NCBI GenBank assembly: GCA_029204225.1
Contig: CM055114.1
Coordinates: forward strand, 17,062,982-17,126,981
Reading direction: 5' to 3'
Length of the DNA: 64,000 nt
Source of the DNA: Diphasiastrum complanatum
Lineage: Eukaryota; Streptophyta; Lycopodiopsida; Lycopodiales; Lycopodiaceae
Shown here: positions 1 through 10,455 of the stretch, piece by piece
Numbering within the stretch: the stretch's first letter is position 1
Layout: every line of letters starts with the position of its first letter
Translations under genes and position numbers: made by a program
The notes under the pieces: model-generated
The model's database searches: none
The model's input: the letters and a program-made list of their open reading frames with translations, nothing else
Told to the model about the DNA's origin: nothing

Positions 1-1
1 C

Positions 2-625
2 CTTCATCCCCATTGGCAAGAGAAAGTGCGAGCAGAAGTCATCAATGTCTGTGGCAGTAGAAATCCCAGCAGTGACATGCTTAATCAGCTCAAATTGGTA
101 AGGCAATCTCTTCTTACAAATATTAACATCAACTTCTCTCATCAGACTCCTGCCGTGTGGCATCACATCTAATACCTCTCCTTGTTTGTTCAGGTGGGTA
201 TGGTGCTGAATGAAGCTTTGCGCTTGTATCCAGCAGCTCCTTTGGTGAGAAGATGTACAGACCGAGACATGAAGCTCGGAAAACTAGTCATTCCCAAAGG
301 CACTGTGCTCCATCTGCTGATGATTGTGATGATGCACAACAAGCAACTTTGGGGAGAGGATGCAGATGACTTTAATCCAGGTCGGTTCTCGGAAGGCATT
401 GCCAAAGCATCCAGGCATCCTTTGGCATTCATGCCCTTCTCCATAGATCCTCGCAACTGTATTGGCCAAGTGTTGGCACTCGTGGAAGCAAAGGTGGTGC
501 TCTGCAAGCTCCTCCAAAGGTTCAGCTTTGAGTTGTCCCCTACATATGTGCATGCACCCACCCCATTGGTAATTATCGAGCCAGGGCATGGTGTGCAAAT
601 CCATGTAAAGCCTATTAATTCCTAG
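2..625 (+). CDS. Cytochrome P450, CYP72 clan, last two exons (5' end outside window)
   Basis: Two exons can be read: 2-97 and 194-625, with a phase-0 intron (donor GTAAGG at 98, acceptor TTCAG ending at 193). Exon 1 encodes the J-helix side (WQEKVRAEV...LNQLKL). Exon 2 carries the K-helix E-x-x-R (EALRLYP), the PxRF-like FNPGRF, the haem loop, and ends with a TAG stop at 623. LQRFSFELSPTYVHAP near the C terminus is typical of CYP72-clan proteins, which are ER-anchored monooxygenases of specialised and hormone metabolism. The haem loop reads PFSIDPRNCIGQ: Cys and Arg are kept, but the canonical Gly of F-x-x-G-x-R-x-C-x-G is Asp (codon GAT for GGT). The visible 3' end has no frameshift or stop. 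Upstream exons lie left of the window, so activity cannot be judged. The family is sure; the subfamily is not. Confidence 0.85.
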
Positions 626-1443
626 CAAAACTTATGTATAACAATTCCAACATGCTTCCAAGTTTCCATGATTTTTTTTTAACACTTGTTTCTATGTTCA
701 TTAGGCTTACCTAGAGCTCTTTCTTCAGCTTGTTGTTCCCCAGTGCACTACAAGGGCTTCCTTGGCTTTGACTACACTTGTTTTTTCTAATTCATGTGGT
801 TACTACAAAGTAAAGACAATATCTACAAGTAATGGATACCTTTTGCTGATTTTGCTCCCATCTTTTGGACAACTTAAACATTCTGCTACTTTTGCAACAT
901 CCAAATGGCATAATTTCTACTAATAAATATTGTATAATGCCTACTAATAAATATTATACATAGTCTTATTCTATTTTATAATGCCTATTCTGTTTTGTAA
1001 TTATGACTCTAAAAAAAGATAGCTCAGGTGTTGATAATGTTTCCTAAAAATTAGGTATCCATTATGCAATGGAAGGTCCCCAGGCAGAGGACATTTTGCC
1101 CAATTCGGCATTCCAAAAGTTTTAGTCTCGGGGCCTCGACTAAAAATTCTGAAAATCCCTATCGAGCATAATGTCTTATGCCTGACACCTTCCATAATAC
1201 CTAAAATTCAATTCAAACTTTACAAATAATATTTTTATCTACATTCGGACTTTTCATTTTATCTTTGAACCTTAAGTGATGCACATATAGTACGTATTCT
1301 TATCCTCATTTTTTCAACAATAAAAACCTTTTCTAAATAATGCTTCTATAGCCTAGTGAAATGATGGTAGCTAGTGTATTGCTCATGTCCATTGACCATT
1401 TCTTCCCTATAAATATTCATCTCATGCGTCATGAAATTGCATG
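626..1443. other. AT-rich spacer
   Basis: This is the 3' flank of the P450. Two TA-rich direct repeats (CTACTAATAAATATT type) occur at about 918-960. I see no gene or clear element. Confidence 0.5.
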
Positions 1444-2223
1444 TCAAGTGCCATTATTGGGCATGATCTCACCATGAGAATTACTAAGTAATTTTCCCAT
1501 CCAAATCTTACCTTTATTAATTTCTATTTCTACATAATCTGTTTTATCTACCATCCCTTCGGTCAGACTCGTTCTAGTTCCACCCAGAACTTCCCTTGAC
1601 TCGGATGTTGTTGGTATTTCCTCTTCCTCGTCAATCTCATAGCATTCTATGAAATTGATCCAGGATTTAGCAGGTCTAGCTAACTCCTCACCCCATCTCA
1701 AAAGGTGACCCCCTATTGGACTAGCTGTGAGAATACTTGGAAAAAATATCTGTTTGGTAGACCAATTTATAATAGCATATGCTTGATATAACCATGGTCT
1801 TCCAAATAATACTGAATAAGGTGGTGTATCTACTGGATTTATGACAAGGAAATTCATAACGAACGTCTCTGTCTCTTTAACTACGTTAATACCTTTTAGC
1901 TCGCCTACTGGTATACCTTTAGTTGCGTCTGCTAAATGGATTTCACAATAAGTGATAGGCTATATCTGGTTTTCTAATCCTAATTCTTTAACCATTGTTT
2001 CCGTTATTAAGTTGATACTGGATCCTGAGTCTATTAGTATTCTATCTATATTCTGATCTCCTATGATAGCACTAATCTCTGGAACTCCACAATCTCCTAT
2101 ATCTACATATTCTACTCTATTACTATATGCAGGTATACTTAGTGTGACAAACCTCTCCCCTTCCTCAGTCCCTACTGACTGAAGCCCTTCCTCCGTAGCT
2201 CGAGGAAGATGTAGGTGTCTCAC
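1444..2223 (-). pseudogene. Gypsy retropepsin (aspartic protease)
   Basis: The active-site motif ILIDSGSSINLI is present. After one in-frame TAG at 1960 (GLENQI-stop), the frame continues to the C-terminal block SVLFGRPWLYQAYAIINW and an acidic tail. Retropepsins of plant gypsy elements cleave the gag-pol polyprotein in the virus-like particle. The in-frame stop and the absence of downstream pol make it a relic. It overlaps the end of the gag ORF by about 60 bases in another frame. Confidence 0.7.
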
Positions 2224-3349
2224 CTTCGTACTTATCCTTTTCCCATGATATGGAAATTCTTTTCAGACTTTTCCCTGTCGGTGTCTCCATCTGGTCTCTG
2301 AAGGTAATCTCCTTCTTCTTCCAGTGGGTTATAACATCGGCCTGGTAGAGCCATGGCCGTCCTAATAACACTTTATATGACAATTGTCTCGTAGTTCTTA
2401 ATATTATAAAATCCATAAGAAACTTATGGTCTCCAATGTAAACTGTAACGTGAGTCAATTCTCCTATTATATAAGAAGATTCTTCTTCTGATGAAGAAGA
2501 ATAAGATGAATACTCAGAAGATCCTTCCTCATCCACTGAATCAGATTCTTCTGTACGTTTCAATTTGTGCTTTTTACTACTTTTTCTTTCATTTCTCCGT
2601 CTACGAAAAATTCGAGAACTTTCATAATTCTCGGCAGAGGCGATGACATCTTCCAAAGAGGTCATCAAACCCTGTCGACAATAACGATCCATTTTCTTAG
2701 GCAATCCACCTAAGAACCATTCATTTTGCATAGGAACTGGATACTGGGCTCCTAACTTTCCTATTAAATTCTTAACCCTACGAGTATACTTCCTAAGTGA
2801 TTCCTTTGGCTTTTTCTCAACAGAGTTAAGCTGAGCCAACAATCTAGTGGAATATCCTATCTCCCTAAACTGTTTAAGGAATGTTGCTTTTAAAGCGTTC
2901 TAAGTATTAACTGTTTCCGGTACTAATTGACTATACCAAATCCTAGCGCACTTCCGTAGAAGGCCTGGCAAAATTCTAACTTTGTCCTCGTCTGTATGTT
3001 TTTTGTTTGCTATGGTAATGGATTCAAACTGTGACAAATAACTATCCGCATCTTCAGATGATGATCCCTTAAAGAAATCATATCTGATTTTTGTAGATGT
3101 GGGTGGCGCTGGGTTAGCCATATCAACAGATGGTGGTGAACTAGGTGAACTTGGAGGATCAGAATCTAGACTCCGCTCAGACAATGGTTCTGAAGACAAA
3201 GATTTTGATTCTGAACTTGGTTTGGAAGTAGAATCAGACAAATATGATTCAGATGCATCTGTAGAACTTGGTGTTTCAACGGTCGAAAAAGTTAGACCCA
3301 GTTCGACCGTACCCAGGGTCGAAAAATCTCTCTTTGGCAAGATGGTCAT
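2165..3349 (-). pseudogene. Gypsy gag with a fused partial protease tail
   Basis: The N-terminal part (3349-2900) is Ser/Pro/Glu-rich, then enters a retrotrans_gag-like domain (FKGSSSEDADSYLSQFES; ARIWYSQLVPE). A TAG stop follows VNT where gag proteins usually have Trp, and the frame continues (from 2842) through LRKYTRRVKNLIGKLG and LGGLPKK. A basic stretch (RRRRNERKSSKKHK) and an acidic Ser-rich stretch come next. No CCHC knuckle is seen. The tail instead reads directly into the C-terminal half of a retropepsin (VLLGRPWLYQADVI). A second, complete protease follows, so this tail looks like the product of an internal deletion or unequal exchange. Confidence 0.65.
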
Positions 3350-5773
3350 TGGGTCAAAAAAGGCTTGGGCCTAAAAAATCGGATACTGAATTTTTTCGAC
3401 CCTCTGTTCAAAAACTCGAGCCTTCTTTTTTTGAGTTTTGTATAGCTTTCAAGATGCTCATTATTGAATGGATTTGAGGTTGAGCATCGAAATCCAACAG
3501 AATTGACTACCAAACTAAAAATTTGGACAAACTCTCCCAAACTAGCAATCAACTAGCAAATGCAACTCTTTCAACTCAAAAATATAGGATAGAAAATCCT
3601 AACAACCTTATCCTTGAAATTTACTTGAGTGACATACCTCATGCTCACTATCACTAGGCTCCTCAAATGTGCCAAAATATAATAACTTTTGTTGTGGAAT
3701 GGATTTGATAGCAAAGTACCCTCCTTGGAAGACCTATGTCCTACTCTTTGAAAGGTTTCGTCTCCTCCTCTGAAGTGGAGACTTTTCATTCTCATTTTTC
3801 TCTACCCTGTTTTCGCTTCAAGCTGAAATGTCAAATTGTTGAGTTTACTTTGACCACCCAAGTTTGATACCCCTTTAACACATGATCTAGTTTTGATGGC
3901 CTAACCCCTTTAACACTAATATAACTTTTTCAATGCCTTGAATTTTCAGCACTCATTCTTTGTTGGCTTTTCTTTGACTTGACACACATTTTTTGGCCCA
4001 TTACATATTTGGTTCACCAATTGCAGCTTTACCGGTTCTTAGGATCTACATTTCGGTTCAATTTTTAGAGGGTCCCTACAATACTTCATGTATTTGCTTT
4101 TATTGATATCAAAAGTCGGCTACATCAGTAGATAATTAAAGATTGGCAATGCTGTAAAAACTTACTTAAACTATTGAGACAATTTTAAAGCTATTTTATT
4201 TTAAGCAACATTGGTAGTTCTTTTGGATGAACTAGGACCCCATCACCAAAGGCTATACAAGTTGATTTTCATGCCAGTCATTTGTTCTATTTAAATAATC
4301 TCACATAAAATCCATACAGAAAGTTACAAAGCTCGATTTTGAATGCTAAAAAATAGGCTATCATCAACTCAAACGTGGAAGAGTTTTACAATTGATAGCT
4401 ATGCCTTGTGACATTATTAGGGAAAGCTAAGATAGTCCAAGAATGGAACCAATATATTTCTCCAAAAATTGATTCATATAAAGAATGCTACTTTTCTAGA
4501 AATTGATAGCTTGTTTCTTTTGTGTTTTCTTGCTAGTAGAATATATTTAGGATTCTAAAGCTTAAGCTTTGGAATACATAGGATTCATGTGGCTCATCAT
4601 AAGAATCTAGAAAAACATAATTTTTTTGAAATTGTGAGGTTATGTCTTGTGGTTGCTTAACATTTGCACTATTTTTTTTTACATGTAGCCAATACAAGGC
4701 TAATATCAGAATTTACAAGGTCAATAAAAACATGCTTCACAATGAAATTTTTTGATGAACTCAAGTAGCCTAAGGCCCTGAGAAAATAGTTGGATACCAA
4801 GAATCTTTGAGATTTTTTTAATAGCTTTACTATGATAGGTACATTTGTAGTGAATTACACAACTTAATTGATGAGTTGATTTTGCAGTAGGCTAGCGATT
4901 AAGATTAGAGATGACCTTCAATAGTTTTTTTTTTAATTTGGGGGTTTTAAGGACAAGGCCTAGGTAAATCTGCTGATGTGCATGTAGAGATACGGACTTT
5001 GGCAAGCACCATAGATTACCACACCACAAAGTCCACACCAAGCACCATAAACCGACACACGAGATTGATTGACCTTAGTAGTTGCAAGAATCTTTGACTT
5101 ACGCATCTTCTCTTAAGCCGGCCTTTGAAACTGTTCCAAAATTCAAAAAACAAAAATTGCATTTCACAAGATTCAAAAGAACCATCCAATTGATCAAACT
5201 CACCTAGGAGTGATATGTTTAATTTTTAGGTAATGGTTACAATAGATTAATGCGAGGAGGGAAAGTTAAAGAGGACAAATGGAAAAGCTAAAAAGGACAA
5301 CATGAGTGAATAGACATGTTGTATTAGAATACAAAGCCAAGTACAACATTGTGTATTGGGCATTTTTTGATGATTGTCAAAGGATTGAGTTGTAGAACAA
5401 ATGATTTTGAGAGATTGAGACACACAATTAAAGTGTTCATGAAACCTCTTCGAGGTTTTCCTCCAGTCGCTTGCATTTTCCAGAAGTTGTTAATTTTTGA
5501 CAATTCTTGCCTTCTAAATCCTACATCTCAAATATCTTGCTAGCAAAATATCAAAGATTTATATTAACAAATAATCGTATTAACTTGATAAACTTATGTA
5601 ACCTAAGTTTTGTAAGGATTTACCTACTTTATTACACAAAATTTTCTTGCATACAAAAATACTAACAAACAAAAATTCTTTGTATATAAAAATGAAATAC
5701 AAAAAAAAAACTGGCATTTCAAAAAAGTTATGTTTTTAATATAAAATCTATTTTTGAAAAATGATGCACATTC
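3350..5773. other. Spacer with possible 5' leader of the gypsy remnant
   Basis: The first 500 bases lie upstream of the minus-strand gag and would hold its leader and LTR, but no TG..CA borders or primer-binding site could be fixed. Short GGGTCGAAAAA-like repeats occur at 3280-3350. Beyond about 3900 the DNA is AT-rich with no recognisable gene. Confidence 0.4.
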
Positions 5774-5892
5774 CATTATTATACTTTGACCCCCCAAGGG
5801 AGTTGGTTGAGTTGGTTAGCTTGACATCCAAAGTTTCATTGGTCCCAAGTTCGAGCCTCCCCTTGGAAACCAAGAAGCATTATTATACTTTG
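5774..5892 (+). repeat. tRNA-derived SINE-like insertion with 15-bp target-site duplication
   Basis: A perfect 15-bp direct repeat (CATTATTATACTTTG) flanks an 89-bp insert (5774-5788 and 5878-5892). The insert contains an A-box-like segment (TTGAGTTGGTTAGC, 5807-5820) and a B-box-like segment (AAGTTCGAGCCT), spaced as in a tRNA gene. The long TSD and internal Pol III promoter are hallmarks of LINE-mobilised SINEs or retroposed tRNAs. The body is as short as a tRNA head without an obvious A-tail, so it may be a 5' monomer or a tRNA retropseudogene. Confidence 0.7.
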
Positions 5893-6281
5893 TCGGCTTT
5901 TTGGACGTCGAGACACACATAGCAGTTGTGAGGACTGATAGCGGACATGTGGCATTATGTCATTGGTTGAGAGAAGGTTTGTTATGTTCCATGGTGCACA
6001 CTTGTAAACAGATTAAGATCTTGACTGTCTATCTCTTTCTTGCTACTTCAAGTTTCATTAATCCGGCGGTATACTACAACTTGTAGCAATATTCTCCGCT
6101 CCTGCGGCTCAGCCTACTACACACCTCCTAATGAACGATACCGAGTACATGCCATTCACGCTAGAAGATCTTTAAAGAGAAGGAAATTATCAGATTATCT
6201 CAGGAGCCAACATTCTCATTAGCAGGAATTTTATTTTAAAAAGCTATTCAGCGAAAGAGCTGCCTGCACAGACGTGACGAG

Positions 6282-7799
6282 ATGAGCTCAAACGTAGTTG
6301 CTCATGCGGTGCTCGTTCCCTTTCCTTTCCATGGCCACATTTTGCCAGCCCTCAGTCTCGCCCGAGTTCTGGCCGCCAAGGGACTCTTCGTCACCTTCGT
6401 CCTCTCTCTCAGCATCGCATCACCGGTCCTAGATCTGCTGCCTCCCACCTTCTCTCCCTCCAGAATTCTCTTCCTTCCTCCTTCCGCCTCGTCGCCATCC
6501 CTGATCCTCTGGCCTCTCATGACCTTGTCTGTGGCGTCGACGAGGGTATGGCTTCAGTAACAGCAGAGATCGAGCGCTCCCAGCTCATGCAGCAGCCTTT
6601 TGAACGCCTCATGGATGATCTGACGGCAGCTGATGCCTTCCCTGGAGCTCCCGTTTGCATCATCTCTGATGCCTGGCTTAGTTGGACACAAGAAACAGCG
6701 GATAAGTTTCACGTCGACAGATATGTGTTCTATACTTCCCAGCCAACAGTTTTGGCACCTCTGTTTTACGTGCCCGTTTTGCAAACTCAGGGGCGCCTTC
6801 CCTTGAAGGCATCTCCAGCGCCTGACGATGTTGAAGCTTGTGATGAAGAACTTCTGATTAGGATTCCTAATATGCCCCCTTTGCGTAATCTTGATTGCAC
6901 CAGCGTTCTTCTAGAGACCACTGAAAAGTCTCTGCACGACGCATTCATCCGTAATTGGATTATCGTTCACAAGGCTGCGGGCGTACTCATAAATAGCTTC
7001 TATGAACTGGATACTCTTCCCATTCATGCTCTGCGAAATCCTACACTAAATCCAAATAATGTAGATATACTTACGGTGGGACCTCTACATTCCTCTGCCA
7101 CATTTGTTTATCCAGCATCTGAAGCTACTGAAGGTAGGAATGTTGGAAGGCAGGAAAAAAAGCACTGTCTGCAATGGCTAGATAGCAACTCTGCTTCGTC
7201 GGTTTTGTACATCTCATTTGGCACCGTCTTCATTCCTTCACTGGCTCAGATTCGTGAGCTTGCATTAGGCTTAGAAGCAAGCGAACAGTCGGATGTTGAG
7301 GCCACCTGCTGGCATTCTATGCCCATTGGAAGAGTTTGATGTTTCCACCATTCTTCCAGAGGGCTTTCTGTCTCGCATACAGAAAAGAGGTCTCATTATC
7401 CTTAACTGGGCACCTCAGAAGCTGATCCTCTCTCACCCTTCCACCGGCGCATTCTTCACTCACTGTGGGTGGAATTCTACGCTTGAAAGCATCTGCATGG
7501 GAGTGCCAAGTATTGCATTCCCTCAGTTTGGAGATCAAAGAACGAATTGCAATCTCTTAGTCAACCGGCTGAAGGTGGGTGTGGAGCCCCACAGACGAGC
7601 CGATGAATTGGTAGAGAGGGGTGAAGTAGAGAGAGTTACAAGGCTTATATTAACAGGGAAGGAGGGTATAGAAATGAGGAGCAGGGCCAGGCAATGGAGT
7701 ACCGCATCAGTTAAAGCTGTGGGAAAGGGTGGATCTTCAGATCGCAATTTAGACTCATTTGTCCTGAAGATGAAGCAGCTGTCTTCCAAAAACCTGTGA
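6282..7799 (+). pseudogene. UDP-glycosyltransferase (family 1, PSPG box), two frameshifts
   Basis: This single-exon reading region has normal UGT length (about 505 codons). The start MSSNVVAHAVLVPFPFHGH carries the catalytic-His region near residue 19. The C-terminal PSPG box (7407-7538) opens with WAPQKLILSHPSTGAF, contains THCGWNS and ends FGDQ, so the UDP-sugar site is complete. Family members transfer a sugar from UDP-sugar to small hydrophobic acceptors in the cytosol. Two lesions break it. Near 6455-6465 the frame leaves the start ORF and resumes as SSFRLVAIPDPL. At about 7285-7300, just before LRPPAG, the expected FLWV is missing and the frame shifts again. No in-frame stop occurs inside the three blocks, so decay is recent, or these are assembly errors. 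No intron is needed. Family certain; acceptor unknown. Confidence 0.85.
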
Positions 7800-9560
7800 A
7801 CTTTCAAATTAGCAACCAAATCATAAAATATTGCTTTGCTTAGAATATATTTTTATAATTTAATTTTTAGTGTTGTAATAGTTTCAGGCTACTTGTGAAT
7901 TGTTGAAGTAAATTTCTTCAATTCCTTGATTGATTTATTTAAGTATTATATTAACTTCTTGTTCACTTCATTTATTTTTTGTTTGTGACTTTGGAGCTTC
8001 ATGTATTATTGTAATGGTGGCATATAACTACCTCACTTGTTGGTATGTGGGCCTTTATATGATGATGCAAAATAACATGCCCAAGGTACATGCCCCTCCT
8101 ACCTAACATAGAAAATTGTTTTGAAACATTAGTGTACCACCTTTGGGAGATAAGTCCTTTATACTTTATCCTTTGAAGGGCAATGATACCCTCAAAAACA
8201 CATTGCATATCTCCAAACTACACAATGTGGAAGAGGACAATAGCCAATGATAAGGGATCATAGGTCCCATAGCAATTAGCCATATGATATGGGTATTGTA
8301 TTCAAAATGGAACAACATTTTAAGAAAAAAGAGAATCTAAAACAAGAAAATATCAAGTATAAAGGTATTATGAATACTTAGCTACCAAGGTCTCATGTGT
8401 TAAATATTTGATGTGAAGAACAAAGGACAAAAATGTGACCTGGTATCCACTTGATGGTAAGTAATGCCCAAAGGGAAGACCTAGTCACCCACTTCTAGAC
8501 CTTGTTAAGGAAAAACATTTAGTGTCATTCCACCTAAAAAAAATTAAAAACATTTGCAAATTGTACTTCTCTCCACAACGAATTCCACTATGTCTCCTAG
8601 AAATCAATCCCTTGAATTTATTTGTTACATCAAATGAATACGAGGTTTCCGAAAGAAAAAGACCAAAGGGTAGAGAATAAAATACATTCAAGTGTTGAGA
8701 TAGAAATCTTTACTGAATATCTACATATCAATGTTACCTCTATGATAAGACCTAACTTTAGAAAGAAATATGCAACCTTAAAGCCATGGAAGTCCAATCA
8801 CAAAGACTTAAGCTATCAATTTCATCATGCATAGCAAGGACCACATGCCATTGCTAAGACCGGCAAGGTGTAGGAATGGAACCAACATGTTTTCTCTAAA
8901 ATAGATATCATAAAAGGTTTGACAGTTTTTTTATACAAGCATTTATGTTCGTTTATGAGACGAGAAGTTTCAAACAAGTTTTTTTTAGGATTACTCAAAA
9001 GAGCTTTCCCTTTCTCGAGCATTGCCACATGGTACAACATCCCTACTCACATATTGAGCACCCTATAGTAGGAGTTGCAAGTCACATGCACAAATGTTTG
9101 TGCCTATTATTTATTGTTCATAGATGTAGAACAACCAACGTAGAGTTTCCATCACTAAAATAACCAATAGGAGTAGGTCTATATGCGACCTTATCAACTC
9201 ACCTAACATGCCAAAAATAGTAAATCAACTATTATTAGGCCTTACTTACAGTATAAAGTTTATCTCTAAGTCTAAAATGCATATTGGCCAAATTTGCCAT
9301 TTTAAACTCTTGTGAGTACTGATATTGTACGACTGTTGCATGGACAGGGACATTAGAATATCATAACTTTGTGATTCTTCCCTTGCCTATTTAATGTAAA
9401 TAGGGATGTATGAACACACTATCTTCCGCACTCAGAGTGGTCTCTGGACAAGGGGATGGGCAACCCAATACGAGGCGATCATAAGCCAATGGCAACCAAT
9501 ACAATCACTTGCAGGCATCATAGACGTCATTCATTATGATATTTTGCAATTTTTGTAGAT
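7800..9560. other. Spacer, no feature recognised
   Basis: This is AT-rich sequence downstream of the UGT. Only short ORFs without recognisable motifs are present on either strand. Confidence 0.5.
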
Positions 9561-9596
9561 TTTTTTGCTAGATGTAATGTTCGTAAAATAGCTACA

Positions 9597-9962
9597 ATGT
9601 TCATTGCTAAGGATTTAACTGATGAAATGATATTAGAACTCCTTGATGATCATTGGGATGTGAAACCTGATGGCAACATTCAATGTAGAGCTAACAAATC
9701 ATCCATGATATTTCGATATCATATAGAAAAACAAATGCTTTCTTTTATGTTTTATTATAGAAGATGGATTAGAGTTAATAATGAATGGAAAGCATTAGAT
9801 CAAGACTTTACAGTAAGCCATCATGAGCAAATGCAAATAGAGGTGAAACAAAATGGGATTGTTATTGCGACAATTGAAGTGGAGGAGGAGTGGATTCTAA
9901 AATATATACGATCCAAACTTACAATGCTCCAATTTGACATCTCTCAAAACTATGGTTTTTGA
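9597..9962 (+). CDS. Unknown protein of a repeated family (copy 1)
   Basis: A 121-residue ORF begins MFIAKDLTDEMILELLDDHW. A decayed homologue lies on the minus strand at 41555-42007, aligned over nearly the whole length (shared: FRYHIEKQML, YYRRWI, NNEWK, LDQDF). Similarity extends upstream of the Met (NVRKIATMFI here, NVRRTKTMFI there), preceded in both by a CTAG acceptor-like site at 9572-9575, so this is probably an internal exon rather than the true start. The other copy has C-x2-C (CRVC) where this one has CRAN, suggesting a lost zinc site. No family was recognised. Repetition and its position beside transposase-like genes suggest transposon cargo. Confidence 0.5.
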   Translation: MFIAKDLTDEMILELLDDHWDVKPDGNIQCRANKSSMIFRYHIEKQMLSFMFYYRRWIRVNNEWKALDQDFTVSHHEQMQIEVKQNGIVIATIEVEEEWILKYIRSKLTMLQFDISQNYGF

Positions 9963-10308
9963 GTAAATGGAAGAATGGTACATTTTTGTATTTGAATAGT
10001 CTGTTATGTAATTGTTATCCTGCTATTTATTAACAATGATTTTTTGATAGACCATTTGCAATGTTAATGCAAATTAGAGCAAGGCAAGAAGATCATATCC
10101 CATGCAAAGATTTATTGTCAAGCATAGAAATTGTCGAAACAAAATAAAGCTTTGATGGATCAGTAAATCTACAATATTGGTGAGCTTAACTTTCCTTGTT
10201 GAACTTTAGATTGTTAACTTTTGGCTCCTTTTATATTAACCCACATTGTTTATTGAAAAATGTAATTCCATTGTTTTCATGTGCAGGTTCAAGGAAAGTG
10301 TAATGAAA

Positions 10309-10368
10309 GATGGAAATAGCAACAATAGAATATCAAATGATGGAAATAGCAACAATCGAATATCAAAA
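10309..10368 (+). repeat. Two-copy 30-bp tandem repeat
   Basis: The unit GATGGAAATAGCAACAAT followed by MGAATATCAAAW occurs twice. It would encode GNSNNRIS twice in one frame, just after an AG acceptor-like site. It may belong to a downstream exon of the preceding ORF. Confidence 0.6.
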
Positions 10369-10455
10369 GACCCAAAAGGGTCATCATTTGTACGCATTGA
10401 ATGTAGATTTTTGAAGTACATATTTTTGTATTGGCCTTTCAATAAGACCATCTAT

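Larger units (their letters stand above)
1444..3349 (-). mobile_element. Ty3/gypsy-type remnant, gag and protease only
   Basis: On the minus strand, gag (from about 3349) is followed by retropepsin (to 1444). No reverse transcriptase, RNase H or integrase follows downstream, and I could not define LTRs. The element is therefore a truncated copy. A related gag/zinc-knuckle region on the same strand lies at 62.6-64 kb, but the two cannot be joined from this window alone. Confidence 0.7.

Noticed and set aside
190-628. Two antisense ORFs over the P450 exon
   Set aside because: Shadow frames of the P450 coding strand, with no recognisable motif.
3099-3374. Plus-strand ORF rich in Gly/Ser/Asp
   Set aside because: Antisense of the low-complexity gag N terminus.
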